A stretch of 64,000 nt of DNA, from assembly GCA_947497295.1 (NCBI GenBank), contig CANMFU010000001.1, positions 372,001-436,000 on the forward strand. Reading direction: 5' to 3'. Shown piece after piece: positions 28,429 to 37,030 of this stretch (within the stretch, counting starts at the first letter, position 1; every line of letters begins with the position of its first letter). Under the pieces are notes generated by a model that saw only the letters and a program-made list of their open reading frames with translations, was not told the origin of the DNA and did not search any database. The position numbers and the translations under genes are program-made. Source of the DNA: an uncultured Roseovarius sp. GTDB lineage: Bacteria > Pseudomonadota > Alphaproteobacteria > Rhodobacterales > Rhodobacteraceae.

Positions 28429-29073
28429 ATGGGCCGGGATATCCGAATCAAGATGTGCGGGCTGACGCAACCCTGCGACGTCGCCAATGCGGCAAAGGCA
28501 GGGGCGCATTACGTCGGTTTTGTATTTTTTCAGCGCTCACCGCGTAATGTAAGCCATGATACCGCGGCTGCGCTGGCGCGGCGCGCGCCCGCCGATATCG
28601 TCAAGGTGGCGCTAACGGTCGATCCGGATGACGCACAGCTCGACGCGCTTGTCGCAGCGGTGCCGCTGGACATGCTGCAACTGCACGGATCCGAGACGCC
28701 GTCGCGCGTGGCGGACATCAAGGCGCGCTATGCGCTGCCAGTGATGAAGGCTGTCGGTATCGCCGGGCGCGAGGACTTGGCGCAGATCGACAGCTATGCG
28801 CCGGTAGCGGATCAATTGCTGATTGACGCCAAACCGCCCAAGGGCGCGCCGTTGCCGGGCGGCAATGCGCTGGCGTTTGACTGGTCGCTGATCGCCGGGC
28901 GCGACTGGGCACTGCCATGGATGTTGGCAGGGGGCTTGACGGCCGGCAATGTCGCCGAGGCGGTGCGACGCACGGGCGCGACCCAGCTTGACGTCAGTTC
29001 GGGAATCGAAAGCGCTCCGGGCATCAAAGATGCAGCGCTGATGCGCGCCTTTGTGCAGGCCGCTCAACATTAG
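28429..29073 (+). CDS. trpF: Phosphoribosylanthranilate isomerase
   Basis: A 214-residue TIM-barrel enzyme for the third step of tryptophan synthesis, converting PRA to CdRP by Amadori rearrangement. The catalytic Cys lies in IKMCGLTQP. Later blocks are [22 protein letters not shown], and [16 protein letters not shown] with the phosphate-binding region. It sits 80 bp before trpB, and trpA is not in this cluster, as is usual in Rhodobacterales. Confidence 0.96.
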   Translation: MGRDIRIKMCGLTQPCDVANAAKAGAHYVGFVFFQRSPRNVSHDTAAALARRAPADIVKVALTVDPDDAQLDALVAAVPLDMLQLHGSETPSRVADIKARYALPVMKAVGIAGREDLAQIDSYAPVADQLLIDAKPPKGAPLPGGNALAFDWSLIAGRDWALPWMLAGGLTAGNVAEAVRRTGATQLDVSSGIESAPGIKDAALMRAFVQAAQH

Positions 29074-29153
29074 CATACCGCCCTTTTCGCTGGAAAACTT
29101 TTGCGCCGTCCCATATTCACCAGAGGCAGCGCATCACGGGAGAGGCCAGCGAT

Positions 29154-30383
29154 ATGAACGATCTATTCAACTCATTCATGACAGGCCCAGATGAAAAGGG
29201 CCGTTTCGGCGATTTCGGCGGGCGGTTTGTGTCAGAAACCCTGATGCCGCTGATTCTGGAGCTGGAAGAGCAGTATGAGCACGCCAAGACCGACGACAGC
29301 TTCTGGGCGGAAATGCAGGATCTGTGGACGAATTATGTTGGCCGCCCCAGCCCGCTTTATTTTGCCGAGCGGCTGACGCAGCATCTGGGCGGCGCCAAGA
29401 TCTACCTCAAGCGTGACGAGCTGAACCATACCGGCGCGCATAAGATCAACAACGTGCTGGGCCAGATCATCCTTGCCCGCCGCATGGGCAAGACGCGCAT
29501 TATCGCCGAAACCGGCGCCGGACAGCACGGTGTCGCCACAGCGACTGTCTGTGCGAAATTCGGCCTGAAATGCGTGGTCTATATGGGCGCGCACGATGTC
29601 GAGCGCCAGAAGCCGAACGTCTTCCGCATGCGTCTGCTGGGTGCCGAAGTGATCCCTGTCACCTCGGGGCGCGGAACGTTGAAGGACGCTATGAACGACG
29701 CGCTGCGCGACTGGGTGACGAATGTGCGCGACACGTTTTACTGCATAGGCACAGTGGCGGGGCCGCACCCTTACCCCGCGATGGTCCGCGATTTTCAGAG
29801 CATCATCGGCAAGGAAGCCAAGGAGCAGATCCTGGCCGCCGAGGGGCGCCTGCCCGACACGCTGATCGCTGCCATCGGCGGCGGCTCGAACGCGATGGGC
29901 CTGTTCTACCCGTTCTTGGATGACAAAGATGTGAGCATCATCGGCGTCGAGGCCGGCGGCAAGGGCGTCAACCTGAAGATGGAGCATTGCGCGTCCCTGA
30001 CCGGCGGGCGCCCTGGCGTGCTGCACGGCAACCGCACCTATCTGCTTCAGGATGACGACGGTCAGATCCTTGAAGGCTATTCGATTTCTGCGGGCCTGGA
30101 CTATCCGGGTATCGGTCCCGAACATAGCTGGCTGCACGACATCGGGCGCGCGCAATATGTCGCCATCACCGACAAGGAAGCACTGGAAGCGTTCCAGCTG
30201 AGCTGCGCGCTAGAGGGGATTATCCCCGCGCTAGAGCCCAGTCACGCGCTGGCCCATGTGATGAAAATTGCGCCGGATCTGCCTGAAGACCACGTCATTA
30301 TCATGAATATGTGCGGGCGTGGCGACAAAGACATCTTTACCGTGGCCAAGCACCTCGGCTTCGGCATGGAGGATAAAGACTGA
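29154..30383 (+). CDS. trpB: Tryptophan synthase subunit beta
   Basis: A 409-residue PLP enzyme that condenses indole with serine to tryptophan in complex with TrpA. The PLP lysine is Lys97 in [15 protein letters not shown]. The following [15 protein letters not shown] (with the catalytic Glu), the phosphate-binding GGGSNAMG and the C-terminal CGRGDKD are family signatures. The ATG at 29154 has a GGGAGAGG site. The last gene of the ihfB-trpB run, it ends 31 bases before a dispersed repeat. Confidence 0.97.
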   Translation: MNDLFNSFMTGPDEKGRFGDFGGRFVSETLMPLILELEEQYEHAKTDDSFWAEMQDLWTNYVGRPSPLYFAERLTQHLGGAKIYLKRDELNHTGAHKINNVLGQIILARRMGKTRIIAETGAGQHGVATATVCAKFGLKCVVYMGAHDVERQKPNVFRMRLLGAEVIPVTSGRGTLKDAMNDALRDWVTNVRDTFYCIGTVAGPHPYPAMVRDFQSIIGKEAKEQILAAEGRLPDTLIAAIGGGSNAMGLFYPFLDDKDVSIIGVEAGGKGVNLKMEHCASLTGGRPGVLHGNRTYLLQDDDGQILEGYSISAGLDYPGIGPEHSWLHDIGRAQYVAITDKEALEAFQLSCALEGIIPALEPSHALAHVMKIAPDLPEDHVIIMNMCGRGDKDIFTVAKHLGFGMEDKD

Positions 30384-30413
30384 AAACGGGGTGTATGCTG
30401 CGATGGACGATAA

Positions 30414-30435
30414 GAGTATTTTTGCCAAGATGAAG
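30414..30435 (+). repeat. Dispersed 3'-end repeat, copy 4
   Basis: GAGTATTTTTGCCAAGATGA followed by AG lies 31 bases after the trpB stop in the sense direction. It is matched by an inverted copy at 30572-30595, so the two could pair across a loop of about 136 nt. Confidence 0.7.
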
Positions 30436-30571
30436 GTGCAGGTCCACCCCGCCCCCGACACTCGCTAGGCGGAAAGGGTGGCGGGGCTTCACCTTGGGCG
30501 GTCATCGGCTCTCCAGCCTGTACCGCCGTGCCATCAGGCACGATTGACCTTAATGCCGGGTTAACACCCTG

Positions 30572-30595
30572 CTTCATCTTGGAGAAAAATACTCA
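30572..30595 (-). repeat. Dispersed 3'-end repeat, copy 5 (minus strand)
   Basis: Read on the minus strand it begins GAGTATTTTTCTCCAAGATG and starts 27 bases after the stop of the 3-hydroxybutyryl-CoA dehydrogenase gene, in that gene's sense direction. Confidence 0.7.
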
Positions 30596-30621
30596 ATTCT
30601 ACGTTTGATCTACGCGCCGTC

Positions 30622-31497
30622 TCAGCGAGTGGGAACAGGCTCGTCGCCGCGATAGTCGTAGAAACCGCGGCCGGTTTTACGGCCAAGCCAGCCAGCCTCG
30701 ACATATTTAGTCAGTAGCGGGCAGGGACGATATTTGGTATCGGCCAGTCCGTCATGCAGCACGTTCATAATCGCAAGGCAGGTGTCCAATCCGATGAAAT
30801 CGGCCAGTTCCAGCGGCCCCATCGGATGGTTCGCGCCCAGCTTCATCGACTGGTCGATCGACCGGACATTACCGACGCCCTCATAGAGCGTATAGACCGC
30901 CTCGTTGATCATGGGCATCAGAATGCGGTTGACGATAAAGCCGGGGAAATCTTCGGCAGATGCGGCTGTCTTGCCAAGGTTTTCAACGACCTTCAGGCAT
31001 GCATCATAGGTTGCCTTGTCGGTGGCAATGCCTCGGATCAGCTCGACCAAACTCATCACCGGCACCGGATTCATGAAGTGAAACCCCATGAATTTTTCGG
31101 GCCGATCGGTGCGGCTGGCAAGGCGAGTGATCGAGATGGACGAGGTGTTCGACGTCAGGATGGTATCCGGTTTCAGGTGCGGCAGCAGGTCCTCAAATAT
31201 CGCCTGCTTGACTGTCTCGCGCTCTGTCGCGGCTTCAATGACCAAGTCGGACTGGCCGAGATCGGTCAGTTTTAAAGTTGTGGCTATCCGCTCCAGCGCG
31301 CTGTCCATGTCACTCTGGCTGATCTTGTCGCGGCTGACTTGCCGGTCAAGGTTGCGGCGCATGATCTGCATTGCGCTGTCCATCGCGTCCTGACTGACGT
31401 CTGTCAGCAGCACCTGATAGCCTGCCAGCGCCATCACATGCGCGATGCCGTTGCCCATCTGGCCTGCGCCGACGATGCCGATTGTCTGGATGTCCAT
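30622..31497 (-). CDS. hbd: 3-hydroxybutyryl-CoA dehydrogenase
   Basis: A 291-residue NAD(P)-dependent 3-hydroxyacyl-CoA dehydrogenase without a hydratase domain. The Rossmann fingerprint GIVGAGQMGNGIAHV is at residues 7-21. The catalytic His is in GFHFMNPVPVMSLVE, and the C-terminal domain has GPLELADFIGLDT and GRKTGRGFYDY. It interconverts acetoacetyl-CoA and 3-hydroxybutyryl-CoA, a step shared by butanoate metabolism and the start of C4 assimilation. Start ATG at 31497 follows GGGG. The longer frame is leader. Confidence 0.93.
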   Translation of the reverse strand: MDIQTIGIVGAGQMGNGIAHVMALAGYQVLLTDVSQDAMDSAMQIMRRNLDRQVSRDKISQSDMDSALERIATTLKLTDLGQSDLVIEAATERETVKQAIFEDLLPHLKPDTILTSNTSSISITRLASRTDRPEKFMGFHFMNPVPVMSLVELIRGIATDKATYDACLKVVENLGKTAASAEDFPGFIVNRILMPMINEAVYTLYEGVGNVRSIDQSMKLGANHPMGPLELADFIGLDTCLAIMNVLHDGLADTKYRPCPLLTKYVEAGWLGRKTGRGFYDYRGDEPVPTR

Positions 31498-31531
31498 GTG
31501 GCTGCCCCATCTTATCGTTTCATGCACAATA

Positions 31532-31551
31532 GGCCCCAGCGCATAGGGGCC
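31532..31551. other. Hairpin in the divergent hbd / DUF6473 region
   Basis: GGCCCC / GGGGCC forms a 6-bp GC stem with an 8-nt loop, 35 bp upstream of the hbd start. It may lie in the hbd leader. No function is assigned. Confidence 0.35.
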
Positions 31552-31590
31552 GCAAGGGGTGGTGGCCCGAGCGGAGCTTCTAAAGTTTGT

Positions 31591-31602
31591 GGTGAATTCA
31601 CC
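31591..31602. promoter_or_regulatory. Operator-like palindrome between divergent genes
   Basis: GGTGAATTCACC is a perfect 12-bp palindrome in the 169-bp gap between hbd (minus) and the DUF6473 gene (plus). It is flanked by the direct repeat TTCTAAAG at 31578 and 31613, 35 bp apart. A dimeric regulator could bind here, but no cognate regulator is encoded nearby. Confidence 0.35.
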
Positions 31603-31666
31603 TTTTAGCAATTTCTAAAGGCATTGCGGTGATTCTCATCCTCGGGTGAACTGAATGGTGGGAATT

Positions 31667-32500
31667 ATGGCTTATGAAAAGCAGGGGGCGCAGCCCCTCG
31701 ATTACAGACCATGCCAATATGGCGCTTCAAAGCTGCTGTTTCGAGGGCCGAAGCGCAGCACGGAAGGGCACTATGCCGCGTTTCTTGGCGGCACCGAGAC
31801 ATATGGAAAATTTATAGAAAAGCCATTTCCGGCTTTGGTGGAGGCTCAAACAGGCATGAGCTGTATTAATTTGGGCTGGCCGAATGCGGGTCTTGATGTG
31901 TTGGCAAACGACGAGCATTTATTGCGCGTCGCGTCCGCTGCGGCAGTGACTGTGCTTCAGGTGCCGGGGGCGCAAAGTCTGTCAAACCGGTACTATTCGG
32001 TGCATCCGCGTCGCAATGATCGATTTGTGGATGCTTCGCCGTTGTTGCGGGCAATCTACAAAGATGTTGATTTCACCGAATTTCACTTTGTTCGGCATTT
32101 GCTGCGCCATCTCAATGACATCTCGCCAGAGCGGTTTGCGGTACTGCGCGACGAATTGCAGTCTGCGTGGATGTCGCGCATGAGGTTGCTCCTGCGCAAG
32201 ATCGGCTCCCCGGTTATACTGCTTTGGATATCGGCGCAGACGCCGCCCGAGCATGCGACCGACCCCGAGATTTCTGCCGATCCGGCATTCGTAACGCGCA
32301 CGATGTTAGAGGCTGTGAGTGGGCATGCCACCCAAATCGTTGATGCAACGCTTAGCCAAGAGGCTCGGTCAGCAGGCCTCGCAGGCATGGTTCACTCGGA
32401 TTTTGAAGCCATCATCGCCGCCGAACTGCCAGGACCACACGCCCACGAGGAAGTGGCGCAGCGACTGGTGCCGCTGATCCACAGTTTTGGACCGGCATAG
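31667..32500 (+). CDS. DUF6473 family protein
   Basis: A 277-residue soluble protein. The N-terminus MAYEKQGAQPLDYRPCQYG, then LLFRGP, FLGGTETYGKF, and later LQVPGAQSLSNRYYSVHPRRNDRF and FTEFHFVRHLL are the conserved blocks of this Rhodobacterales family. Start ATG 31667 is chosen because of those residues, with an in-frame ATG 12 bases upstream. There is no signal peptide and no catalytic motif I can name. It stands alone with a strong terminator after it. Confidence 0.8.
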   Translation: MAYEKQGAQPLDYRPCQYGASKLLFRGPKRSTEGHYAAFLGGTETYGKFIEKPFPALVEAQTGMSCINLGWPNAGLDVLANDEHLLRVASAAAVTVLQVPGAQSLSNRYYSVHPRRNDRFVDASPLLRAIYKDVDFTEFHFVRHLLRHLNDISPERFAVLRDELQSAWMSRMRLLLRKIGSPVILLWISAQTPPEHATDPEISADPAFVTRTMLEAVSGHATQIVDATLSQEARSAGLAGMVHSDFEAIIAAELPGPHAHEEVAQRLVPLIHSFGPA

Positions 32501-32513
32501 TCCGCAAACAAAG

Positions 32514-32540
32514 AAGGCCCGCCAATCTATGGCGGGCCTT
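32514..32540. terminator. Bidirectional terminator between DUF6473 and etfA
   Basis: A perfect 10-bp stem AAGGCCCGCC / GGCGGGCCTT with a 7-nt loop lies between two convergent genes. On the plus strand it ends CTTAATC. On the minus strand it continues TTCTTTGTTTG, the better U tract, so it mainly serves etfBA. Confidence 0.85.
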
Positions 32541-32565
32541 AATCTGATATCGTGGCAGCTATGTG

Positions 32566-33495
32566 TCAACTCAACTTCTTGGTGAGTTCCGGCACGGCGT
32601 CGAACAGGTCAGCGACCAGGCCGTAGTCAGCAACCTGGAAAATTGGCGCCTCTTCGTCTTTGTTGATCGCGACGATGACCTTGCTGTCCTTCATGCCGGC
32701 AAGATGCTGAATCGCGCCGGAGATTCCGACGGCGACATAAAGCGCGGGCGCGACCACTTTGCCGGTCTGGCCAACCTGCCAGTCGTTTGGTGCATAGCCC
32801 GAATCCACTGCTGCACGCGATGCGCCAACAGCGGCGCCAAGAGCGTCGGCCAGGTCCTCGATCATGGCGAAATCGTCCTTGCTGCCGACACCGCGACCGC
32901 CGGATACAACCACGCCAGCCGATGTCAGGTCGGGCCGGTCAGAGGCTGCGACTTTATCCTCAACCCACTCACTGAGGCCGGGGTTTTCGGCGGCCGAGAT
33001 TGTTTCCACCGAGGCCGAACCACCATCGGGGGCGGCGTCGAAGGTGGATGTACGGATGCTGACGACCTTTTTCGCGTCGGTCGATTTTACCGTCTGGATG
33101 GCGTTGCCCGCATAGATCGGACGCTCGAACGTGTCGCCATCGATGACGCCCGAAACGTCGGATATGACCATGACGTCCAGCAGCGCGGCGACGCGCGGCA
33201 GCACGTTTTTCGCGTCGGTCGTGGCCGGTGCGACGATATGTTCGTAATCGCCCGCAAGGGACACGATCAGCGCCGCCGTCGGCTCCGCAAGGCGGTGGCC
33301 CAATGAGGCATCTTCGGCGACAAGCACCTTCGAAATACCCTTGATCTTCGACGCGGCCTCACCGGCAACGGCGGCAGACGCGCCACAGCACAGTGCCGTG
33401 ACGTCGCCCAGTTTGGCAGCGGCCGTGACAGCCTTGGAGGTCGCGTCAACGTTGAGATCGCCGTTTGTGACTTCGGCCAGGAGAAGAACAGCCAT
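32566..33495 (-). CDS. etfA: Electron transfer flavoprotein subunit alpha
   Basis: A 309-residue FAD-binding ETF subunit that passes electrons from acyl-CoA dehydrogenases to ETF-quinone oxidoreductase. The C-terminal FAD-binding half shows VVSGGRGVGSKDDF, the QVGQTGKVVAPALYVAVGIS block with GAIQHLAGM, and VAINKDEEAPIFQVADYGLV, all family signatures. Its ATG overlaps the etfB stop by one base (TAATG), so the subunits are translationally coupled. Mcd, encoded 7 kb upstream, is a likely electron donor. Confidence 0.97.
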   Translation of the reverse strand: MAVLLLAEVTNGDLNVDATSKAVTAAAKLGDVTALCCGASAAVAGEAASKIKGISKVLVAEDASLGHRLAEPTAALIVSLAGDYEHIVAPATTDAKNVLPRVAALLDVMVISDVSGVIDGDTFERPIYAGNAIQTVKSTDAKKVVSIRTSTFDAAPDGGSASVETISAAENPGLSEWVEDKVAASDRPDLTSAGVVVSGGRGVGSKDDFAMIEDLADALGAAVGASRAAVDSGYAPNDWQVGQTGKVVAPALYVAVGISGAIQHLAGMKDSKVIVAINKDEEAPIFQVADYGLVADLFDAVPELTKKLS

Positions 33496-34253
33496 TATAC
33501 AGCCCCCGCTTCTTTGAGTTTCGCGACCAGTTCGTCGACCGAGCCGACAATCTCGCCCGCCTTGCGCGCCTCGGGTTCGGCGGTGCCCATGACCGTCAGG
33601 CGAGGCGTGACATCGACGCCGTAATCGGCGGCGGTTTTTTCATCCAGCGGCTTTTTCTTGGCCTTCATGATGTTCGGCAGGGACGCATAACGCGGCTCGT
33701 TCAGGCGCAGATCGACGGTGACAATGCTGGGCATCTTGACCTTGATCGTCTGAAGTCCGCCATCAACCTCGCGGGTGACCAGCGCATGATCGCCGTCGAT
33801 ATCTAGATCGGAGGCGAATGTGCCCTGCGACCAGCCCAGCAGCGCCGACAGCATCTGGCCGGTGGCGTTCATGTCATTGTCGATCGCCTGCTTGCCCGCG
33901 AGGACCAGACCGGGCTGCTCCTCATCCACGATCGCCTTCAGAATTTTGGCGACGGCCAGCGGCTCGATATCGGTGTTCACGTCCTCGGACGCGACGACCA
34001 GAATTGCGCGGTCGGCGCCCATGGCGAGCGCGGTGCGCAGCGTTTCCTGCGCCTGCTTGACGCCGATGGAGACCGCGATGACCTCGTCGGCCTTGCCGGC
34101 CTCTTTCAGGCGGATCGCCTGTTCGACGGCGATTTCGTCGAACGGGTTCATCGACATTTTGACGTTGGCAAGATCGACACCGCTACCGTCCGCTTTGACG
34201 CGAACCTTCACGTTGTAGTCAATCACGCGCTTGACGGGCACGAGCACCTTCAT
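33495..34253 (-). CDS. etfB: Electron transfer flavoprotein subunit beta
   Basis: A 252-residue ETF subunit that binds AMP and docks onto dehydrogenases. Conserved parts are [58 protein letters not shown] and the recognition-loop region [18 protein letters not shown] 34253 is chosen because GAGGAG lies 9 nt upstream; an ATG at 34259 is only 3 nt from that site. It is the first gene of the etfBA pair. Confidence 0.97.
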   Translation of the reverse strand: MKVLVPVKRVIDYNVKVRVKADGSGVDLANVKMSMNPFDEIAVEQAIRLKEAGKADEVIAVSIGVKQAQETLRTALAMGADRAILVVASEDVNTDIEPLAVAKILKAIVDEEQPGLVLAGKQAIDNDMNATGQMLSALLGWSQGTFASDLDIDGDHALVTREVDGGLQTIKVKMPSIVTVDLRLNEPRYASLPNIMKAKKKPLDEKTAADYGVDVTPRLTVMGTAEPEARKAGEIVGSVDELVAKLKEAGAV

Positions 34254-34461
34254 TGGCATAATCTCCTCAGATTGACGAAAAGTCGCGGCGCGACTCTTCA
34301 GAAACGCTTCCTTGGGCGTTGATATAGAAACGATCAAACGGAAAACAGCGCAAAATCGTCACATCATGGCTCGGCGGCGGCGCATGGGTTTGATCGGCGC
34401 GGCTAGTCGATACCTTGCGGTAAAATCGGGCCGTAGCGCCGCGCGTCTCCGGGGGGCAATA

Positions 34462-35034
34462 TCAGCGGTTCGCGCCCGGAACCCATAGAACATCATCCTT
34501 GCCGCCATTATTGGCCATACGCCCCGCAACGAAAAACCAGTCGCTGAGGCGGTTCAGATATTTGATCGCGTCGGGATTGACGGCTTCTATCTGTGCCAGT
34601 TCGGTCGCGCCGCGTTCCGCGCGGCGGCAGACGGTGCGGCACAGATGCAGGTGGGCGGCGAGCTCGGTGCCGCCGGGCAAAATAAAGCTGCGCAGCGGCT
34701 CCAGCACCTTGGTCATTGCGTCGATCTCGGCCTCAAGCCGGTCGACCTGGCTGGCGATAACGCGCAACGGGGTATATTCGGCCTCGGCGTCCTTTTCCAT
34801 ATCTGGGCGGCACAGATCGGCGCCTACATCGAACAAATCGTTCTGAATCCGCGCCAGCGCCTCGTCCGTTTCTGCGGTTGCGTAAAGCCGTGCCATGCCC
34901 AAGGTCGAATTCAGCTCATCGACATTACCGTAGGAGGCAACGCGCGCAGAATGCTTGGCGGCGCGGCTGCCATCGCCAAGAGCGGTGGTGCCGGCATCGC
35001 CGGTGCGTGTGTAAATCTTGTTGAGAACGACCAT
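34462..35034 (-). CDS. PduO-type cob(I)alamin adenosyltransferase
   Basis: A 190-residue corrinoid adenosyltransferase of the PduO family (not CobA/CobO type) that makes adenosylcobalamin from ATP and cob(I)alamin. The ATP-binding N-terminus is KIYTRTGDAGTTALGDG, followed by VDELNSTLGMAR, CRRAERGATEL and YLNRLSDWFFVAGRMAN. ATG 35034 is preferred over 35040 because GGAGGG is then 8 nt away. It follows the twin-TM protein by a few bases. Adenosylcobalamin is needed by ethylmalonyl-CoA and methylmalonyl-CoA mutases, which fits mcd and etf nearby. Confidence 0.93.
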   Translation of the reverse strand: MVVLNKIYTRTGDAGTTALGDGSRAAKHSARVASYGNVDELNSTLGMARLYATAETDEALARIQNDLFDVGADLCRPDMEKDAEAEYTPLRVIASQVDRLEAEIDAMTKVLEPLRSFILPGGTELAAHLHLCRTVCRRAERGATELAQIEAVNPDAIKYLNRLSDWFFVAGRMANNGGKDDVLWVPGANR

Positions 35035-35036
35035 TG

Positions 35037-35249
35037 TCATTGCCCTCCGAATTGGTTGCGGATCGTAACGAAAGCCAGAATCAGTGCGACTGCCACGAAC
35101 TGCGCGATGATACGCCAGCGCATGAATTTATTGGCGCGCTTGGCGTTTTCGACGCCGGGCTTGCCGAAAGTGCTGATGCCCATGGCCAGGATGATGGCAA
35201 CGGCAAGGCACGCCGCGGCGACGAGCAGGAATAGCGGATCTTTCAGCAT
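35037..35249 (-). CDS. Small twin-transmembrane protein (HIG1-like)
   Basis: A 70-residue protein with two hydrophobic helices (residues 5-24 and 45-62) and a positively charged loop VENAKRANKFMRWRII between them, the layout of the twin-transmembrane/HIG1-like family common beside the adenosyltransferase gene in Rhodobacterales. ATG 35249 has a CTGGAGA site. The HIG1 assignment rests on the topology and the loop, so it is moderate. The role is unknown, and mitochondrial HIG1 proteins modulate cytochrome oxidase. Confidence 0.7.
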   Translation of the reverse strand: MLKDPLFLLVAAACLAVAIILAMGISTFGKPGVENAKRANKFMRWRIIAQFVAVALILAFVTIRNQFGGQ

Positions 35250-35337
35250 GCGGATCTCCAGAATGGCTCTGGGTGCCGATGTAGACCTCTTGCCGGTGAA
35301 AGCGAAACGAAAAAACGGCGCAGGTTAAGTGCAGGCA

Positions 35338-36186
35338 TCACGCGCGCGACAGAATCCAGTCGAGCGCACGGGTTGGCAGCAGGCGCCGTGCAACGCCCAT
35401 CGCATGAGTCGGAAGCGTGACATAGTAACGCGCGCGAGGCCGCGGGGTCTCGACCGCGTGCACCAGTTTGGCGGTAACGGCAGAGGCTGGCAATTCGAAC
35501 TTGTCAGGACCGGATACGGCATAAAGACGTTTTTGCAGACCGGCGCGATAATCCTCGGCGCGCGCAGAATTTTCCCAGTCGATCCAGCGTTCGAAATGTG
35601 GGATCGAGTTGTGGCGGATGCGCGATGTTACCGGCCCCGGCTCGATCAGGCAGACATGAATGCCGGTGCCGCGCAGTTCGATCCGCATTGTATCGGTCAG
35701 GCCCTCAACAGCATATTTTGTGGCATTATAGGCGCCGCGCCAAGGCAGCGTCACCAGCCCGAGGACCGACGAGCATTGCACAATTCGTCCATGCCCCTGA
35801 GCGCGCATGACAGGAATTACCTGGCGCGTCAGGTCGTGCCAGCCGAACAGGTTCGCTTCGAAAATTTCGCGCAGAGCGCCGGTCGGGATATCTTCGACGA
35901 GCCCGGGGCAGGCGTGTGCACCGTTGTTGAACAGCGCGTCTAAAGTGCCGCCCGTGGCATCAAGCACTTCGGCCAGCCCGCTCTGAATACTGGCTGCATC
36001 GGCGTAATCAATCAATGGGCTGTCGAACCCTTCTTCCTCCAATCGCGCGCAATCGGCGGATTTACGGCAGGACGCAAAGACACGCCATCCGCGTGCCGCC
36101 ATCCCGTGAGCCGCATCGTATCCAATCCCCGAAGAACATCCGGTGATCAGGATCGCGCGGCCAAAGCCGCCATTACTAGGTGTCAA
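35338..36186 (-). CDS. SDR family NAD(P)-dependent oxidoreductase
   Basis: A 282-residue classical short-chain dehydrogenase/reductase. The cofactor motif TGCSSGIG is at residues 15-22. The catalytic Ser140, Tyr153 and Lys157 lie in VQCSSVLGLV and AYNATKYAV. The start is a TTG at 36186 with GAGG 9 nt upstream; the ATG at 36234 would overlap the SH3 gene by 36 bp and adds unrelated residues. The substrate is unknown; the Leu/Thr/Ala-rich C-terminal tail PTRALDWILSRA is seen in sterol/retinol-type SDRs. Confidence 0.85.
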   Translation of the reverse strand: MTPSNGGFGRAILITGCSSGIGYDAAHGMAARGWRVFASCRKSADCARLEEEGFDSPLIDYADAASIQSGLAEVLDATGGTLDALFNNGAHACPGLVEDIPTGALREIFEANLFGWHDLTRQVIPVMRAQGHGRIVQCSSVLGLVTLPWRGAYNATKYAVEGLTDTMRIELRGTGIHVCLIEPGPVTSRIRHNSIPHFERWIDWENSARAEDYRAGLQKRLYAVSGPDKFELPASAVTAKLVHAVETPRPRARYYVTLPTHAMGVARRLLPTRALDWILSRA

Positions 36187-36197
36187 ATCGGAGTGCC

Positions 36198-36875
36198 TCA
36201 GTTTGTGGCGGTGATCAGCCAGTCGGCCATCCACCCGGTTTGGCCGGTCTGCATATTGCGCAACTCGACCCAGGCGCCGCGCCTGTCCAGCACCTCGACC
36301 TGAGTGCCCTGCGTCAGCTGGTCCAGTGCGGCGTAATCCGTGCCGGGACCGCTGCGCATATTGGCATTGCTGCCCGCGATGCTGCGGATGTCGGCGGGCT
36401 GTTGCGGCGCAATCAGCGCTTGTTCAATTGGCATCCGATTTACTTCCTGAACCAGTGTCTCCGCACTGAACGTGCCGACGGTTTCAACCGGACGCTGACC
36501 CATCGCATTGCCTCCGTTCAGAGGCGTGGCTGCCGACGCGAGCGAAATCTCAAAGCCGCCCTGTTCATCATTTCCGATTCCCGATAGGCCGACATAGTGC
36601 GTCTCGCTTCGATTTGCGGCGTTTTTCAAATCGATGCCGCTGCTATGGGTCTTGATGCGCTTTGATTTTGGCACCTGAACAGTCGGCAGTTCCGTCTCGG
36701 CCACCTGAGTGCTGTCGTCTTCCGCTGGCGCGGGTTTGAGTGGTGCGGCGAACAAGGGTGTGTCCCGCATAGCGACCTGAAGCGAGCCGGGGGCAGGGGT
36801 ATAGTCTGCTCCGCCGCTGGCCTCATAAAACGCAAAGCCCAGAACACCAAAGCTGATCAAAATGAAACGCCACAT
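36198..36875 (-). CDS. Bacterial SH3 domain protein, membrane-anchored
   Basis: A 225-residue protein. Residues 1-18 form a hydrophobic segment that acts as a signal or anchor (MWRFILISFGVLGFAFYEA). A long Ala/Pro-rich, probably disordered region follows, and then a C-terminal SH3b domain, NANMRSGPGTDYAALDQLTQ to GWMADWLITATN. Such proteins sit in the periplasm and often bind peptidoglycan. It is divergent from parC and 12 bp from the SDR start. Confidence 0.83.
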   Translation of the reverse strand: MWRFILISFGVLGFAFYEASGGADYTPAPGSLQVAMRDTPLFAAPLKPAPAEDDSTQVAETELPTVQVPKSKRIKTHSSGIDLKNAANRSETHYVGLSGIGNDEQGGFEISLASAATPLNGGNAMGQRPVETVGTFSAETLVQEVNRMPIEQALIAPQQPADIRSIAGSNANMRSGPGTDYAALDQLTQGTQVEVLDRRGAWVELRNMQTGQTGWMADWLITATN

Positions 36876-37030
36876 CTGTGCAATCCCCCACCACAGTTAC
36901 CCATTGGAGCTGGCAGACCCCGGGCAGATCAAGAAGTTAACACGATTCGCCGCGTATCTTAACGACAAACCGCATGGCGCATGCAGGCAAACGCTTTACG
37001 AGCATTGACGCCACAGCTATGACGCCAGAC

